Both the position numbers and the translations under genes were made by a program. A stretch of 64,000 nt of DNA from Pseudoips prasinana (taxonomy: Eukaryota > Arthropoda > Insecta > Lepidoptera > Nolidae): positions 15,828,001 to 15,892,000 of the forward strand of contig OX621253.1 of the NCBI GenBank assembly GCA_951640165.1, read 5' to 3'. Positions 28,380 to 41,457 of this stretch are shown in pieces; positions within the stretch are counted from its first letter, which is position 1; each line of letters starts with the position of its first letter. The notes below the pieces were generated by a model. The model was not told the origin of the DNA. It saw only the letters and a program-made list of their open reading frames with translations, and ran no database searches.

Positions 28380-31290
28380 ATCGTCATCATCATATCAGCC
28401 GAAAGACGTCCACTGCTGGACAAAGGCATCCCCCAAGGATCTCCACAATAGCCGGTCCTGCGCTGCCCGCATCCAGCGGCTTCCCGCGTCCCGCACAAGA
28501 TCGTCGGTCCACCGTGTAGGAGGCCTGCCCTCGCTGCGTCTTCCGGTTCGTGGTCGCCACTCGAGAACCTTTCTGCCCCATCGGCCGTCAGTTCTACGAG
28601 CTATGTGCCCTGCCCACTGCCACTTCAGTTTGGCAATTCTTTGGGCTATGTCGGTTACTTTGGTTCGACTGCGGATCTCAGCATTTCTGATTCGATCTCA
28701 CAGGGAAACTCCAAGCATAGCCCTTTCCATTGCTCTTTGGGTGACCTTGAGCCGCCTGATAAGGCCCATAGTGAGCGACCACGTCTCTGTTCCATAAGTC
28801 ATCACTGGCAACACACACTGGTCGAAGACTTTCGACTTGAGACACTGCGGTATTTGGGACGAGAAGATATTACGTAGCTTCCCGAACGCTGCCCAGCCGA
28901 GTTGGATTCTACGATTGACCTCCTTTTCGAAGTTGGACCTACCTAGTTGGATGGTCAGTGCAGAGTGCAGAGTCTCCAACCTTAACTAGAGTGGATGCAA
29001 CATGGATGTTCGACATGATTGTTGTCTTATCCATGTTCATTTTCAGACCTACTTGTTGAGAGACTCTACTGAGGCCATCGAGCATTGTACCGAGTTCGTC
29101 AAGGGTCTCAGCCATGACTACTATATCGTCGGCAAATCTAAGATGGGTGATGTACTCGCCATTGACATTGATGCCAAAGCCTTCCCAGTCCAGAAGCTTG
29201 AAGACATCTTCCAATGCAGCGGTGAACAGTTTCGGAGATATGACGTCTCCCTGTCTCACGCCTCGCTGCCATTGAATAGGTTTCGAGTTCTGGTCCTGAA
29301 GTCGGACTGACATGGTGGCGCTTTCGTACAAACACGTTAACACCTGGACATACCGATAGTCAATTTGGCACCTTTGAAGAGACCTCAGCACGGCCCACGT
29401 TTCGATAGAATCAAAGGCTTTCTCATAGTCCACAAACGCTAAGCATAATGGCTGGTTACACTCCTCGGTCTTCTGTATAACTTGCCGCAGCGTATGTATG
29501 TGGTCTATGGTACTGTAGCCTTTTCGGAAACCGGCTTGTTCGGGAGGCTGGAAGTCGTCAAACCTTCGTGCGGGACGATTCGTAATGACTCTCGAAAACA
29601 ACTTGTATACATGGCTCAGCAGTGAGATGGGTCTGTAATTCTTCAATAGGGTTTTATCGCCCTTTTTGAAGAAAAGCACCACCACACTCCTGTGCCATGC
29701 TTTTGGCGTTTGACCTTCGAGTATGACGGAGTTGAATAACTTCTGAAGGGCCCGCAGGATCAGTGTACCACCCGCCTTCAGAAGCTCAGCTGTTACTCCA
29801 TCATCACCCGGCGCCTTGTTGTTTTTCAGTTGTTTGAGAGCCATTCTAATCTCGTACAGGCTGACGTCCGGGATATCTTGGGTGTAGTGTCGGGTTAGTC
29901 TTGCTCTTGGATCTGAGGCATGAATATTGACAGGAAGTCGCGTTGTCGTGTACAACTGTCCGTAGAACTTCTCGATCTCTCCTAGCAACTCAGGTTTTGA
30001 CGTGACGATTCTACCATCCTCAGTCTTCAGCTTCGTCAGTTGGCTTTGCCCAATAGACAAATCTTTTGCGAACACTTTAGAACCTCTATTCCGCTCGATG
30101 GCCTCTTTAATACTAATAGTATTAAATTGGCGTGTGTCGCGAGTCAGAGACTTTGAGATTTGTCTGTTGAGCTGCCTGTATCTGGCAGCATCACATGAGG
30201 ATGTTAGAATCATTTTCCGCCTTTCTTCCATAAGCTGTAGGGTATGGTCGGAGATCTTTTTGGTTCCATTTGTACGTCGGATTTTGTAGAAGTTGGACCC
30301 GGCCGTATGGACAGCTTCCACGAACCTGTCGTGGTATATATCCACTTCTTCATAGTCTGCTAGGCATTCGAATCGGTTCTGAAGTTCGAGTTGAAAGGGT
30401 TCGGGGTTTTGGAGGTGGAACGGTATGGGACGGAGCGTAGACTTCATCAGTCGGGACCTCTCGAGTTTGACATTTAGGTTCAATGAGCCTCTGACCAGTC
30501 TTGCTTGCTTTGCTTCAGCCTTGATCACAGAGACATAAGTTTCTAGTTTTCCCATCGGGGCTCACCCAGGTCCATTTACGATGTGCCGGCTTCCTGAAGA
30601 AGGAATTCATCATAAAGAGACCCTCCTTCTCCATGAAGGCAGCCAACATCTGGCCTCGGGGGTTCCGATCCCCGGTTCCAAATGGCCCCACTTTCAGCTC
30701 ATCACCGATTCGTTTGCCCAGCTTCGCGTTGAAGTCCCCCATGACCACAGTGAAATAAGAGTTCGAGGTATGTATGGCTCTGGAAATGTCCTCATACATG
30801 ACCTCTACTGCATCATCGTAGTATGTCGAAGTGGGTGCGTATACCTGTATAACCTTCAGCGAATACCGCCTGGTGATTCTGAGTATAAGGTACGCAACCC
30901 TCGTCGACACACTCTCGATTTTCACTACGTTGTTCACGAGGGACTTGTGGACTATGAACCCGACACCACCTTGGGATAGTTGGTCACCCTCCCGGTAATA
31001 GAGCAGGTTTCCGGATTTCAGTATTATCGAGTCCTCCCCCTCTCTTCGGACTTCAGATAATCCTACAATATCCCAATGTAACCTGCTCAGTTCTTCCTCC
31101 AGTTCGGTTATCTTCTCGTCGGACCGCAGTGTATGTGTGTTAAAAGTTGCCAGGGCCAGAGGTCGTCGTTTTTGGTAACGTGGAATTCGCCGGGGATTCT
31201 TAGCACCCCCTGCCCTGCCGTGACCACGGCTGTTACCACGGCTGGGAATAGCAGGGCTGCCGGGGACTGGGGGCCGCAGTTTAGTTGTGT
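28380..31290 (-). mobile_element. RTE-clade LINE, nearly full length, broken
   Basis: The 3' end (left) has CATCATCATATCAGCCG, the usual triplet-rich RTE tail, followed by GTCCACTGCTGGACAAAGGC. Reading leftward from about 31,240 come an APE endonuclease, a reverse transcriptase and a C-terminal piece. It begins only 35 bp after the poly(A) signal of the regucalcin gene. The 5' boundary near 31,290 is an estimate. Confidence 0.85.
28698..31240 (-). pseudogene. RTE endonuclease-reverse transcriptase, disrupted
   Basis: The endonuclease part (about 30,515-31,240) shows ALATFNTHTLR, GGVGFIVHKS, VIQVYAPTS and VVMGDFNAKLGKR. It then reads WVSPDGKTRN and jumps into the region after the usual catalytic SDH motif, which I cannot find; an internal deletion there also shifts the frame. 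The reverse transcriptase (28,939-30,555) has LKNYRPISLLSHVYKLFSRV, LAFVDYEKAFDS, RQGDVISPKLF and RFADDIVV. The last part (28,698-28,979) with LPVMTYGTETWSLT is in another frame. Non-functional as an autonomous unit. Confidence 0.85.
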
Positions 31291-31599
31291 CCTTCTAATC
31301 TAATTAAATCACTGAGTAATTAGTATAGTTAACGTGTTAAAATAATTATCTATAGTGTTTTATATGTTAAATTTGTGATTATATTGTGACAGTTACCGGC
31401 ACATTTGCATGGACTCCTAAGGTAAAAACCACTGTATTTACTCGCAATCTAACAACAGAGCGTGTTAACTTTGATTTTATTTGGCATTTGTTATAGATGA
31501 AAGTTACTTTCAATCAAGGTTGTTGCGTATTATCACAGTTGTTCTATACGTTGACATAACCCCATTCCAGTTGATTTTAAGTACATTTTATTTTAAACA

Positions 31600-33201
31600 A
31601 TGTCTGGCATTACCAGTCGTGGGGCTTTGGCTCGTCAAGCTGAATAAAACCTACTAAAAGCTTTGAAGGAACTACAGGATTCCAAGCAATTGTGTGATTG
31701 TTATGAGAAAGAGCGTGATGATGATGAAAGAATACTGTTAGAGTCATCTGAACAGGTGAGGATATTAAAAAGTCAATTGTCACAGCTACATGTACAATAT
31801 ACGGATGCTATTGAAGCCCGGGATCAGCTCCAAAACATCATAAATGGATTTGATCAATGTCGTATTGAATATGACTTTGCATTGAATAAATCCTATCATT
31901 TGGAACAACAACTGCAAGAGGCCAATAATGAAATAACAGCATTAAGATCTCAGTTGGGAAAATTAAATAACAACTTAATCACCTCGCAGAACCAAACACT
32001 GATGAGTTGGTGGTCAAGGATGCTTCCATGGTTTCTGTTGCAGCCAATAACCAGCCCCATTTCACATCACTCCCCACAAGAGATGAGGATTTCATTAATA
32101 TAAAATCAATGGCATTTAATGGCTGTAGCAAAACTAAATTCAAAAAATACCAAAAAATTAACAAATTCATCAAAAAGTCCCAAAAATTAGTAAAAAGACA
32201 TAAATTCTTCTTTAAATATGATATTCAAAACAGGGAAAGATTGGAATTAATAGAAAAGTTGAATTTGTTTACTATAAAATTAAAAAATAGTACTTTAAAA
32301 TACAATTGTGATATAGAAAGTCAACAAAAAAAAATTGACTTTCTTCAAGATGAGCTCAAAAGAATAACAATAAAGTATGAACTGTCCGAAAAACAGTCGC
32401 TTACCTGTTCCTTGCTAGAAAAACAGTCTCCTAATTTACTGCAAACAAATAATAATAATAGTAATAGTTCCCCTAACCAATCTGAAACTTCACATAACAG
32501 GTCATTAGCTCATAGAATACACACAAATAATGTAAAAATAAATTTTAAGTCTGAAGTGACAATATTCAGTGATGAAATTGGTAAAAACTTAGGGCGGTCA
32601 TTATCAACAGCAGGACATTCAAATATCAATTTCTGTATGCCTGGAGCCTCTAGCCACCATATCTTCAAAAAAGTTTTTGAACATAAATTTAATAATCCTG
32701 GTAATCTGATTCTTTTAATGGGAAATAGGGGTAATTTGAATAAAAAATCACTTGTACAGTATATTAATCATTTAAATTGTTTAAATATAAGTAAAGTTGT
32801 TATATTCTCATTTCCCTATAGTGCTAGTTTGTCACAGGAGGAAAATATGATTAGATATAACTTGAATCTAACTTTACACACATTGTCAACCTATATGCAG
32901 GAGAAATTACATGTAATTGACATTAACACCTTTGTTAAGAAACCTTTTTACCTGACAAAAGATAACTTGCTATCTTCCTAACTATTGCACAAGACAAATA
33001 GCTTCATCGCTATGTTATTTCTTTGACATTTCAGCCAGGAACTTGGCTAAACCTTTAGCTAGAAGTGAGATGTTTGGCCAAGTACTGAGTACTGAGCAAT
33101 GTACCGTTGACATAAATAATGCCAGTTGTATGCCTACTGATGATGACAATTTGAATATATCTAATTCAAATGACATTTATATTCAAAATAATTTAAATTA
33201 A
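31600..33201 (+). pseudogene. LINE A ORF1 (coiled coil plus esterase-like domain), disrupted
   Basis: Starts MSGITSRGALARQAE and meets a stop at codon 16. It resumes in the same frame with a coiled coil (about 31,663-31,980), shifts frame near 31,985, then continues through a Lys/Asn-rich stretch. An SGNH-esterase-like domain follows (TIFSDEIGKNLGRSL, NFCMPGASSHH, LILLMGNRGN, VVIFSFPYS). Another frameshift near 32,970 precedes the final segment ending at 33,201. Esterase domains in ORF1 are known from CR1-group LINEs. Confidence 0.7.
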
Positions 33202-33206
33202 ATACT

Positions 33207-36200
33207 ATGACAATAGAGGATTTCTCTTGCATAATACCAAATTCTGGTCATGGTTCTAATGAGAGTTTAAGTGGGAAGGCAGATCCACGTAATGTAATAA
33301 AAAAAAATTTGAACCCATCAAACATACCTGATAAAGTCAATAAATATACTAAAAAGAATTGTATTAACCTGGTGCACCAAAATATTCAAGGTTTGATGGG
33401 AAAAGAGCTAGAATTGGAGCTGTTTTTGAATTGTAACAATATAGATATTTTATGTTTAACTGAGCACTGGCTAAAACTCCATCAATTCATTTTCAGCTTC
33501 AATAATCACCAGGTTGTAAGCTCGTTCATCAGGGAAAAATATATTCATGGTGGCTCTCTAATTCTAATAAATAAGTTGTTAAAGTTTAAAGAAAGAAGTG
33601 ATGTTGTGAGCCTCTCTGTTGAGCGAGTTGTAGAGATTTCATGTTTTGAGTTGGAGCAATTTATTGTTTTGAGTCTTTACAAACCTCCTTGTGCACCATT
33701 TGATACTTTTTCAGATATTATGGAGGATGCATTAAATAAATAATCTAACAGCCATAAAACAGTTATTATTTGTGGAGATTTTAATATAAATATTTTGGAG
33801 AAAAGCACAATAAGTTGCAATTTATTAAATTTGTTTAAATCCTATAATTTATATCACAATTTTACAGAACTAACTAGAGTAACTGCTACAAGTGCTACAT
33901 GCATTGATAATATATTTAGCACTGTAAAACCTTTATTTAAATCAATAATCAATAAAATTCAGTCAGATCATTCAGGTCAGTTGGTAACTTATTCAAATGC
34001 TCCAAAAATTAAAAGAAAACTTATAAGCTATATTCCATTTAGTGAAAACCGCTTAGAAAAATTTAAATGTAATATAGTAAAACAAATAGCATGGCTGCCC
34101 TATCATGATAATCCGGATCACTTGTACAACTCTTTATTCAATTTGATTAATGATGAGTTCTGCACAATGTTCACACCCAAACAACTGTCTGTAAGTGACC
34201 GTCTGGTATTCAGTGATTGGGCAACTCCAGGCATCTATAAAAGTCGGAATCGGTTATATGAATTGTATGAAGAAAGATCCCATAATCATAATACAGAGTT
34301 TCAAGAATATGTGAAACAATATGCCAAAACATTTAGACGAGCCTGTACCGCTGCTAAATCTTTGCACATAAAAAATATACTTAAATCTTCTACAAATATA
34401 ATCAAAACTACTTGGAAGATAATTAATGCTGAGACAGGTAAAACAAAAATACGTAGTCGTGATTTTAACTTAGTAATAAACAACATAGATATTAAAGGCG
34501 ATTTGGATATTGCGACTGAGTTTGAAAAATATTTTTCAAATATTCCAGTCATACTTACTAACTCTCTTTCATGTTCTTCTACATCTGCTGAGCAGATACT
34601 CAAGCAAAGCGTAGGGTCGTGTGACACAGTTTTTGAATTTTCGGTGGTTAGCCCTAAAGATATTTTAAATGCTTTCAAGAGTATTAATATGAAAAACACA
34701 AAGGATCTGTGGGGTCTATCTGTTAAGACTGTTTCATCAATTATTACTATAATCGCCCCACACTTAGCTACTGTGTTCAATTGCTGTGTTGCATCAGGTG
34801 TATTTCCTGACTTGATGAAGTATAGTAAAATCATTCCTTTGTTTAAAGCTGGTGATACTTCAGACCCTTCAAATTTTCGACCTGTTTCCGTGCTGCCCAC
34901 TCTTAGTAAAATATTTGAAAAGCTTATGCTTAGCCAGCTGCTCAGACACTTTAATATACATAATTTACTACACCGGAAACAGTTTGCATTCACAAAGGGT
35001 TGTTCAACCATAGATGCAGGGGTCAACTTATTAAAAAGTATATTCGCGGCGTGGGAAGACTCGCAAGATGCATTAGGTATCTTTTGCGATTTGTCCAAAG
35101 CGTTCGATTGCGTTCATCATGATACTCTGGTCAGAAATTACACCACTACGGTATTAGGAACAAGGCTCTCGAACTTCTGACTTCTTACTTGGGCAATAGA
35201 ATTCAGAAGGTCGAGATAAACGGTAAAATATCTCCGGGATCTCCAGTGGTAATGGGCGTCCCACAGGGGTCAATTCTGGGCCCATTTTTGTTTTTAATTT
35301 ATATAAATGACTTACCTTACTACGTAAGGGATAAGCATGAGATTGTGTTGTTTGCAGATGATACTTCCCTGACGTTCAAAATAAACCGACAATTAAGCAA
35401 TTTTGACGATGTTAATGATGCAATCTCTAAAGTTGTTCATTGGTTTAATGCCAATAATCTTGTGCTTAATGATAAGAAAACTAAAGTCATTAAATTCACT
35501 ACACCGAATGTGAAACAGGCGACAACCAATGTACAACTTAATGGAGCTAGGTTGGACCCTGTTGAATCAACTGTGTTCTTGGGTATCACTATTGACTCAA
35601 AGCTACAATGGAGCCCACAAATAGAAAAACTGTCCGGCAAATTAAGTTCTGCAGCATATGCAGTGAAAACTATTAGACGGCTGACTGATGTTGACACAGC
35701 TAGAATGGTTTATTTCAGTTATTTTCATAGTGTAATGTCCTATGGAATTCTTCTCTGGGGTAGCTCTGCTGACATTGACACCATATTTATATTGCAAAAA
35801 AGAGCTGTAAGAGCTATCTATAATCTTGGCCCGAGAGTGTCTCTAAGAGAAAAATTCAAAGAGGTCAACATTCTAACTGTACCATCTCAGTATATATATG
35901 AAAACTTACTATATGTGCATAAAAATATCGATTCCTTCTGTAAAAGGAGCGATACACATAATGTAAATACTAGATATAAGAATAATCTCATACTGCATAC
36001 TACCCGTCTCCACAAAATAAGTAACTCTTTTATGGGGCAATGTATAAGATTCTATAACAAACTTCCCAATGATATTAGAGAATTGTCTACGAATACGTTT
36101 AAAAGAATTATTAAAGCCAAATTGTGTAGCAGGGCATATTACAAAATTTCTGATTATTTAAGTGATAAAAGTGCTTGGGATGGAGTTGTTCTGAGTCAAC

Positions 36201-36208
36201 ACACATGA
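33207..36208 (+). pseudogene. LINE A ORF2 endonuclease-reverse transcriptase, two lesions
   Basis: APE endonuclease: LVHQNIQGL, CLTEHWLK, VIICGDFNINI, ATCIDNI, QSDHSGQL. Reverse transcriptase: NFRPVSVLPTLSKIFEKL, FCDLSKAFDCVHHD, GVPQGSILGPFLF and FADDTSLTFK; then a C-terminal domain with SYGILLWGSSADI. An in-frame TAA at 33,741-33,743 splits the endonuclease, and a 1-nt indel near 35,137 shifts the frame inside the RT. Apart from these the frame is open, so decay is recent. Confidence 0.88.
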
Positions 36209-36381
36209 TTGTAATTAATCTTAAGTATATTTTATTTTAAAAAAGGATTCCTACTGAGTTTTCTGGCAGTGTTTCTCAGTAGCTGCCACGTCATGCAGTG
36301 CACGGTAGGGTAAAAAAAATATGACGATTCCACATAAATGTAAAATTTTTACGGAATAAAGTTACTTTGACTTTGACTTCA

Positions 36382-36560
36382 TTTGAGGGGATTTGCCATA
36401 ATCGCCACGCTTGGCAGACGGGTTGGCGATCGCAGTAAGATGGACATGGTACTCAGGAGAACGCTGCTGCCCGTTCTCTGGTGTATATATTTCCCTCGGG
36501 ACGACTTTTACGTCCCCCCACGGGATGAGAGGGAGTGGCGATATTCTTAGGCCGTCACCA
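36382..36560 (-). repeat. short retroposon with RTE-like tail, family S3
   Basis: GCCATAATCGCCACGCTTGG, CAGACGGGTTGGCGATCGCA, then CCCCCCACGGGATGAGAG. It adjoins the 3' end of LINE A. Confidence 0.65.
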
Positions 36561-37585
36561 CACAGCCTATATATACCGTCCCCGTTCCCTTTATATACCG
36601 TCTTTTAATAAGTAAGTTTTTGTTTGACCTTTAGGAAACCGTACATAATGTACATAGCCATGAATGTTCGAGGAGACAACACTAAGTACTGACTATAAAT
36701 GAGCGTATAATAAGCAAATAATACATTTACGAACTGAACTGTTAAATAGCACTTTTACTTGCGTTGGTCTAAATTTGTCCACGAGTCACTATTTATTCCT
36801 ACTCTGTATAAGGAATATTTCCCACATGCTGCCCGTCTAACCGTTAGGGCGAGCCACCAGAACTACTGCCACCTGGAATCAGCAACTAAGATTATTAGAC
36901 CAGGTATCAGATTCTTTTAAGGCTTATAGGTAAGCCAAGAGAAATTGCGTTTTATCCTCCTGACTATACCAGGTACTTTTTTTCGAATTTCATTGTGAAA
37001 ATTGGATATGTTGTACATAAAGACCCTAGTGTTTTGTTAAAAATATAAAAAAAATCCCAAGCAGGAAAATCTGGATTTTCACTATGTCACTTATATAGGA
37101 CAAACGCAGAATATGAAGTTGTACTTTGTATAGTACATAGCATTTTATTCAGAAATAAATACATATATTGTTGTTAATTTCATAGTATAACTAATAAAAC
37201 AACTTAAGTTTTAGTTAAAGGCATATTTATTATCAAAAAATATTGAAAAAACGCCAGTCTTGGAACTGTTTTATCATCAATCTAGTCTAATAAATAGAAA
37301 CAAATTATTTAGACATATAAAGAGATCAAAATTTACAACTTTACACAATAAATCAACGTCGTATACTCATTCACAACTAAACGTAATATTATTAAGTACT
37401 CATGTACTTAACAATGTTTTATACTAATTATAAATAAAGAACAACAGTCTTGTAATACTTGGTCAAAGATCTATCAAAAATGTTTGAGATTAAATCTAAA
37501 TTCAGTCAATATGATTGACGTTAAAAGTGAAACATATTAGAATCTAAAAATACATAAAGAATCAAAATTGACTTTTTAAGTCTTT
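36561..37585. other. intergenic, no recognised feature
   Basis: AT-rich, with no ORF, SINE or inverted repeat that I can identify. Confidence 0.5.
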
Positions 37586-39290
37586 TTTAGGGTTCCGTAG
37601 CAAAATGGCTAAAAACAGAACCCTTATAGATACGTCATGTCTGTCCGTCAGTATGTCACAGCCAGTTTTTTCCGAAACTATAATAGCTGTACTGTTGAAA
37701 CGTGGCAAGTAGATGTATTCTGAAACGCATTTAGGTTTTCACACAAAAATACAAAATAAACAGTAAATATTGGGTTCCCATACATAGTACTGAAACTCAA
37801 TTATTTTTTTTACACCCATATATGTAGGGCTCAGAGCATTAAATACTAGAGAGAGGACAAACTAACGCGTATTAGCCGCCTACAGTGTGCTCAGCAGGCT
37901 TACACCGCCAATGACCGCCATCAGTGCGCTCACTTTCGCGCCCAAATGAATACGTCTGTACTTCTGACACAAATATTGAGTTTTATCCGAAATGCCGTCG
38001 TGTGCAATCGTTACATGTAAACATCGTAGTGACACTACTAATTTACACACCAATGGGATCACATTTCACAGGTAAATACAGTTTATTTTTATAAAAACAT
38101 CATATTTAATTAAGTATTCCGACTTTTACTGCAAAAATGCAAGTGGTGAATTTAAATTTATTAGTTCGATTTGTGATGTATACATTGCTGCTATTCATAC
38201 CTAAATGTGTCAATGTATAGTTCTTACGCTGCAATGAATAATGCAAAGAACGATATGATCGCCAACGTGTTTTTGCGCAGTACGGCCGCTGCTCATGTTC
38301 TTGGTCCGAGCCATGCTGTCTGAGACGTAGTGATTGCCTTCTTCACTGTACTCGAACACGTATATCGATAGCTCTCACGGTTTCACCAATATGACTAATC
38401 ACGCATGGACAATCACCTTATTATGCTTATCAAAGCTGTAATGGAGAAATATATTAATATAAGGATGCATTATTTGTCAAAGAATGCTGTACCCAAACTT
38501 TCGAAACGACAGGTGCTGAATAAATATTTACATTTTACTGGATAGTGATCAAGAAGTTATTTGATTTGTTTTATTGTGTGCAAATAAAAACCAATTAATA
38601 AGTATTTTTGTCTTGTGATTTCGCGTCATCGAATACTTAAATTGCCACATATCGATAACATTCTATTAACTACCCGTTGAACTCACTAAGCCTGTACTGC
38701 CTTTGTGTGAGTGCATGCTGACGCGATTTGCACGTTGTATGCATTAACAAACACATAAATCCTTTTTGAATGTGTTACCCAATGGGAGCGAAGATCTCCA
38801 AGAGTGCGTAAATGCAATGTGTGCGTGTCTTTGTATTTATTCAGTGAGTCATTGTGTGCGTAAATTCATTTGGCGACACTTGGACTGCATAGGATATTAG
38901 TGGGACGGCCTATCTCCTATTTTTAGATATCTGTGATGTAGGGTATCTATCTATGGATAGGTGTTCAGAAATGATGTTAAGGTTTCTAATATAATTTTTT
39001 TCTACATTGAATAGTTTGTGCGAGAGACACTTAAAATGATAAAATCTAATGTAAAATGTGTGTCCCCTGTACCTTCTAAAATCAGAGAATGATAAATCAA
39101 AAAAATAATATGATGTACATTACTATGCCTACTTCCACCGAAAATTGGTCTGAACGAGATCTAGTAAGTGGTTTTTTTTAATACGTCATAAATCGTAAAC
39201 CGGAATTTACCTTTCATTCAATCAAATAAAATACTTGCTGCTACGGAACCCTTCATGGGCGAGTCCGACACGCACTTGGCCGCTTTTTTT
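37586..39290. repeat. 'AGGGTTCCGTA' dispersed element, 1.7 kb between inverted ends
   Basis: The left end TTTTTTAGGGTTCCGTAGC is matched by the complement of GCTACGGAACCCTTC at 39,239-39,253, followed by GCGAGTCCGACACGC and ACTTGGCCGCTTTTTT. This pair of ends is familiar from lepidopteran genomes. The right end runs into a separate decayed ORF. A THAP-type exon lies inside. Confidence 0.55.
37992..38071 (+). CDS. orphan first exon of a THAP-domain protein
   Basis: The ATG opens MPSCAIVTCKHR, and the exon ends ...NGITFHR at a donor, CACAG|GTAAAT, in phase 2. This is the N-terminal half of a C2CH THAP zinc finger (first two Cys, then the FHR motif). In many THAP genes an intron follows FHR directly. 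No matching second exon is seen in the next kilobase. It may be a stray copy carried by the surrounding repeat, a gene whose remaining exons are distant, or a P-element-like remnant. Confidence 0.6.
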
Positions 39291-39780
39291 GTAAATCTCT
39301 AATGTTTTCCCTTTTTGTAGTCCTATTACGGCAATCTACTATGGTATCCAGAATGTCGTCATCAATATATTGCAGTATAAATAATAAATTGTACCACCTC
39401 GATGTGTCTTTTGGAATATAAGCTGGCTGTTGAAGATGACGGTCTATATGCTCTAATTTATCTCCAACCCAACAGTTATGTCTATCGACATTTTGAAGTT
39501 TCGAGGAACGTTTATTCCTCGATCTAGGCAGCAATCCAAGTCTCCCACGTGGTCAAATCCGACCTGGACTTTCAGAACTAACTGATAATACTAGCGAGGC
39601 TGGCTTAGATTCAATTAATTGATCATTATCCGAAGAACTCTGTGAAGAACTTCCGGAATTTATATCTCGCTCATTTGTTTGTGGAGTATAACTGCAATCA
39701 TCTTTAGCTAAGTAGGTACTACAGAACCATCATCAAAGTCAGATTGATTTAATATATCGGTAAAATTATCTTCTGTCAAC
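39253..39780 (-). pseudogene. decayed ORF, possibly piggyBac-like transposase N terminus
   Basis: On the minus strand an acidic, Ser-rich stretch (LTEDNFTDILNQSDFDDGS ... SSQSSSDNDQL) is broken by stops. It is followed by a basic RPR-like patch and TSRWYNLLFILQYIDDDILD, TIVDCRNRTTK. Acidic N terminus, basic patch and 'DDxILxxIV' resemble PGBD/piggyBac proteins, but the match is weak and the catalytic core is absent. It is cut at 39,290 by the end of another repeat. Confidence 0.35.
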
Positions 39781-39919
39781 ACTAAAACAAACAAAAAGTA
39801 ATCATTTTAAAAAAAGAATAACAATTAAAGACTATGTACTATACTTAGAACACTGATAGTGTATGCAATCAAAACTTTATAGGCTGACATTGTACTACAT
39901 AAAGGACATCTAAGAACAA

Positions 39920-40175
39920 GTGTGCTGCTGTGTGGTGACGGCGACAAATATCAGAATCAGAATATCATCACCCCATCTCATCCCGTGGGGGGCGTAGAAG
40001 TCGACCCGAGGGAATATCTACCTGAGGAAGGGCAGCAGCTTCCTTCTGATTACTATGACTATCTTACTGCGATCGCCAACCCGCCTGCCAAGCGTGGCGA
40101 TTATGGCATATCCCCTCAAGACGAATCTTGAGGGAGGCTTGTCCAGCAGTGGACTTATTTAGCTGTAATGATGAA
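39920..40175 (+). repeat. short retroposon with RTE-like tail, family S3, best copy
   Basis: ATCATCACCCCATCTCATCC, GGGGGGCGTAGAAGTCGACC, GATCGCCAACCCGCCTGCCA, AGCGTGGCGATTATGGC, GAGGGAGGCTTGTCCAGCAG, TGGACTTATTTAGCTG, then ATGATGAAG. Confidence 0.65.
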
Positions 40176-41457
40176 GAACAAGTGTAAGTGGAAGACGAAA
40201 TATTAGCATATTTCGTGAAATAGTTCAAAATATATTACGTTAGTCAATCAACTAAACTGTTAGAACTTAGTTTTCAACGTAATTCACATTAAATGACAAG
40301 ATTAAGCTAGATTGTACTTACCGGTCCTCCGACGTGAACGCACCTCTCCACTAGTCGACGCCACGCCATTTTGTCAAAAATGACAGGTGTAACCAAAGAT
40401 ATTATCTTTGAGTGTAACCGACTCAAGATATTTTTTGTAGTTCGGCAAACAAAAACTAGATGTCACTTTAAGGTCTCGTCTCAAGAAAGTCGAATAACCG
40501 CGAATATTTTTTTGAATCTGATGTCCTATGAGTAGTACGCATAGAGTACATTTTATATACGGAAAGTAGTACGATAGCGGTCAGGAGGATAGAGATCTTA
40601 CGTCACTCATTCTTATACAACGTGTAACAGAAAGTGTGAACGTAACTTAAGGGGGTGATAGGGTATCAGGACGGCTACCTATGGACGAAACTTCAAACAG
40701 AAATAATCATTTTTTATTCAACTAGTAATTTATTTTTCTATCGACAACCTAAATCAACAAGTAAGATTACCGACATTATGAACAACACTAAAAACTCAGC
40801 CGCAAGGGTAATGAACCTTACCGTGAACTCTTTGGGTACCTACTACTTAGACTGTAAATAAAAAGTGTGGTTCTGTACAGTCACATAATTTATTACACGT
40901 GTTTATTTTAAGATTCAATCAAATGTTTAACTGAATTTTTGCTCTAATTTTTAAAGTAACGACATTTTAATCATTCATACAAATTTGATAACTAGGAAAA
41001 ATCACTTAATTTAATTTAAATTGATATTCCGCAAGATGTTGGATCTAGGAGAAATAAATAATTTAATTGACTTATGTAACTGCAGATATTTTTTGTGTGT
41101 TAAATAAATAGTAAGAATATTAAATTTTTCTTTCAGTATGTGAATTTAATCTGACCAGAAACGAATAGGTACTTAATTTTTAATACAAACTATACAAACT
41201 AACCAGATAAACACACGCGGTACGACTCAGTACCGCGTGTACGCGTGAATTTATCAGTATAAATTACGAAAAAATATGAATAATGTACTAGGCTCATATG
41301 AACATTAGGGGACATTTCGAATTCCGTCCTGATTTTGTCGCAAGGAACTCTAATACGGCGGCGAATACAAAGTATTGATGTAGGTAAATAATAAATGGTT
41401 AAATATTTTTTAATATTCATCAAAGCGGGCCCCGCGCCGCGACATTTGAATGTATTC

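Larger units (their letters stand above)
31300..36381 (+). mobile_element. CR1-like LINE A, nearly full length, broken
   Basis: Two-ORF non-LTR retrotransposon. The 5' limit between 31,290 and 31,600 is not resolved. The 3' end is ACGGAATAAAGTTACTTTGA followed by a short TTTGACT repeat near 36,375. It is related to LINE B at about 56,050-60,221, with the same domain order and closely similar RT and C-terminal motifs, but clearly diverged in sequence. Confidence 0.85.

Noticed and set aside
28698..31240. Host 'craniofacial development protein 2-like' gene
   Set aside because: That database name is commonly attached to RTE endonucleases. The adjoining reverse transcriptase and the RTE tail show it is a transposon.
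34301..35098. 265-codon minus-strand frame
   Set aside because: Antisense to the reverse transcriptase of LINE A, with no domain of its own.
40322..40369. Minus-strand first exon (ATG to a GTAAGT donor) for the piggyBac-like ORF
   Set aside because: The donor looks good, but its phase does not fit the acceptor near 39,779 and the 16 codons match nothing I know.
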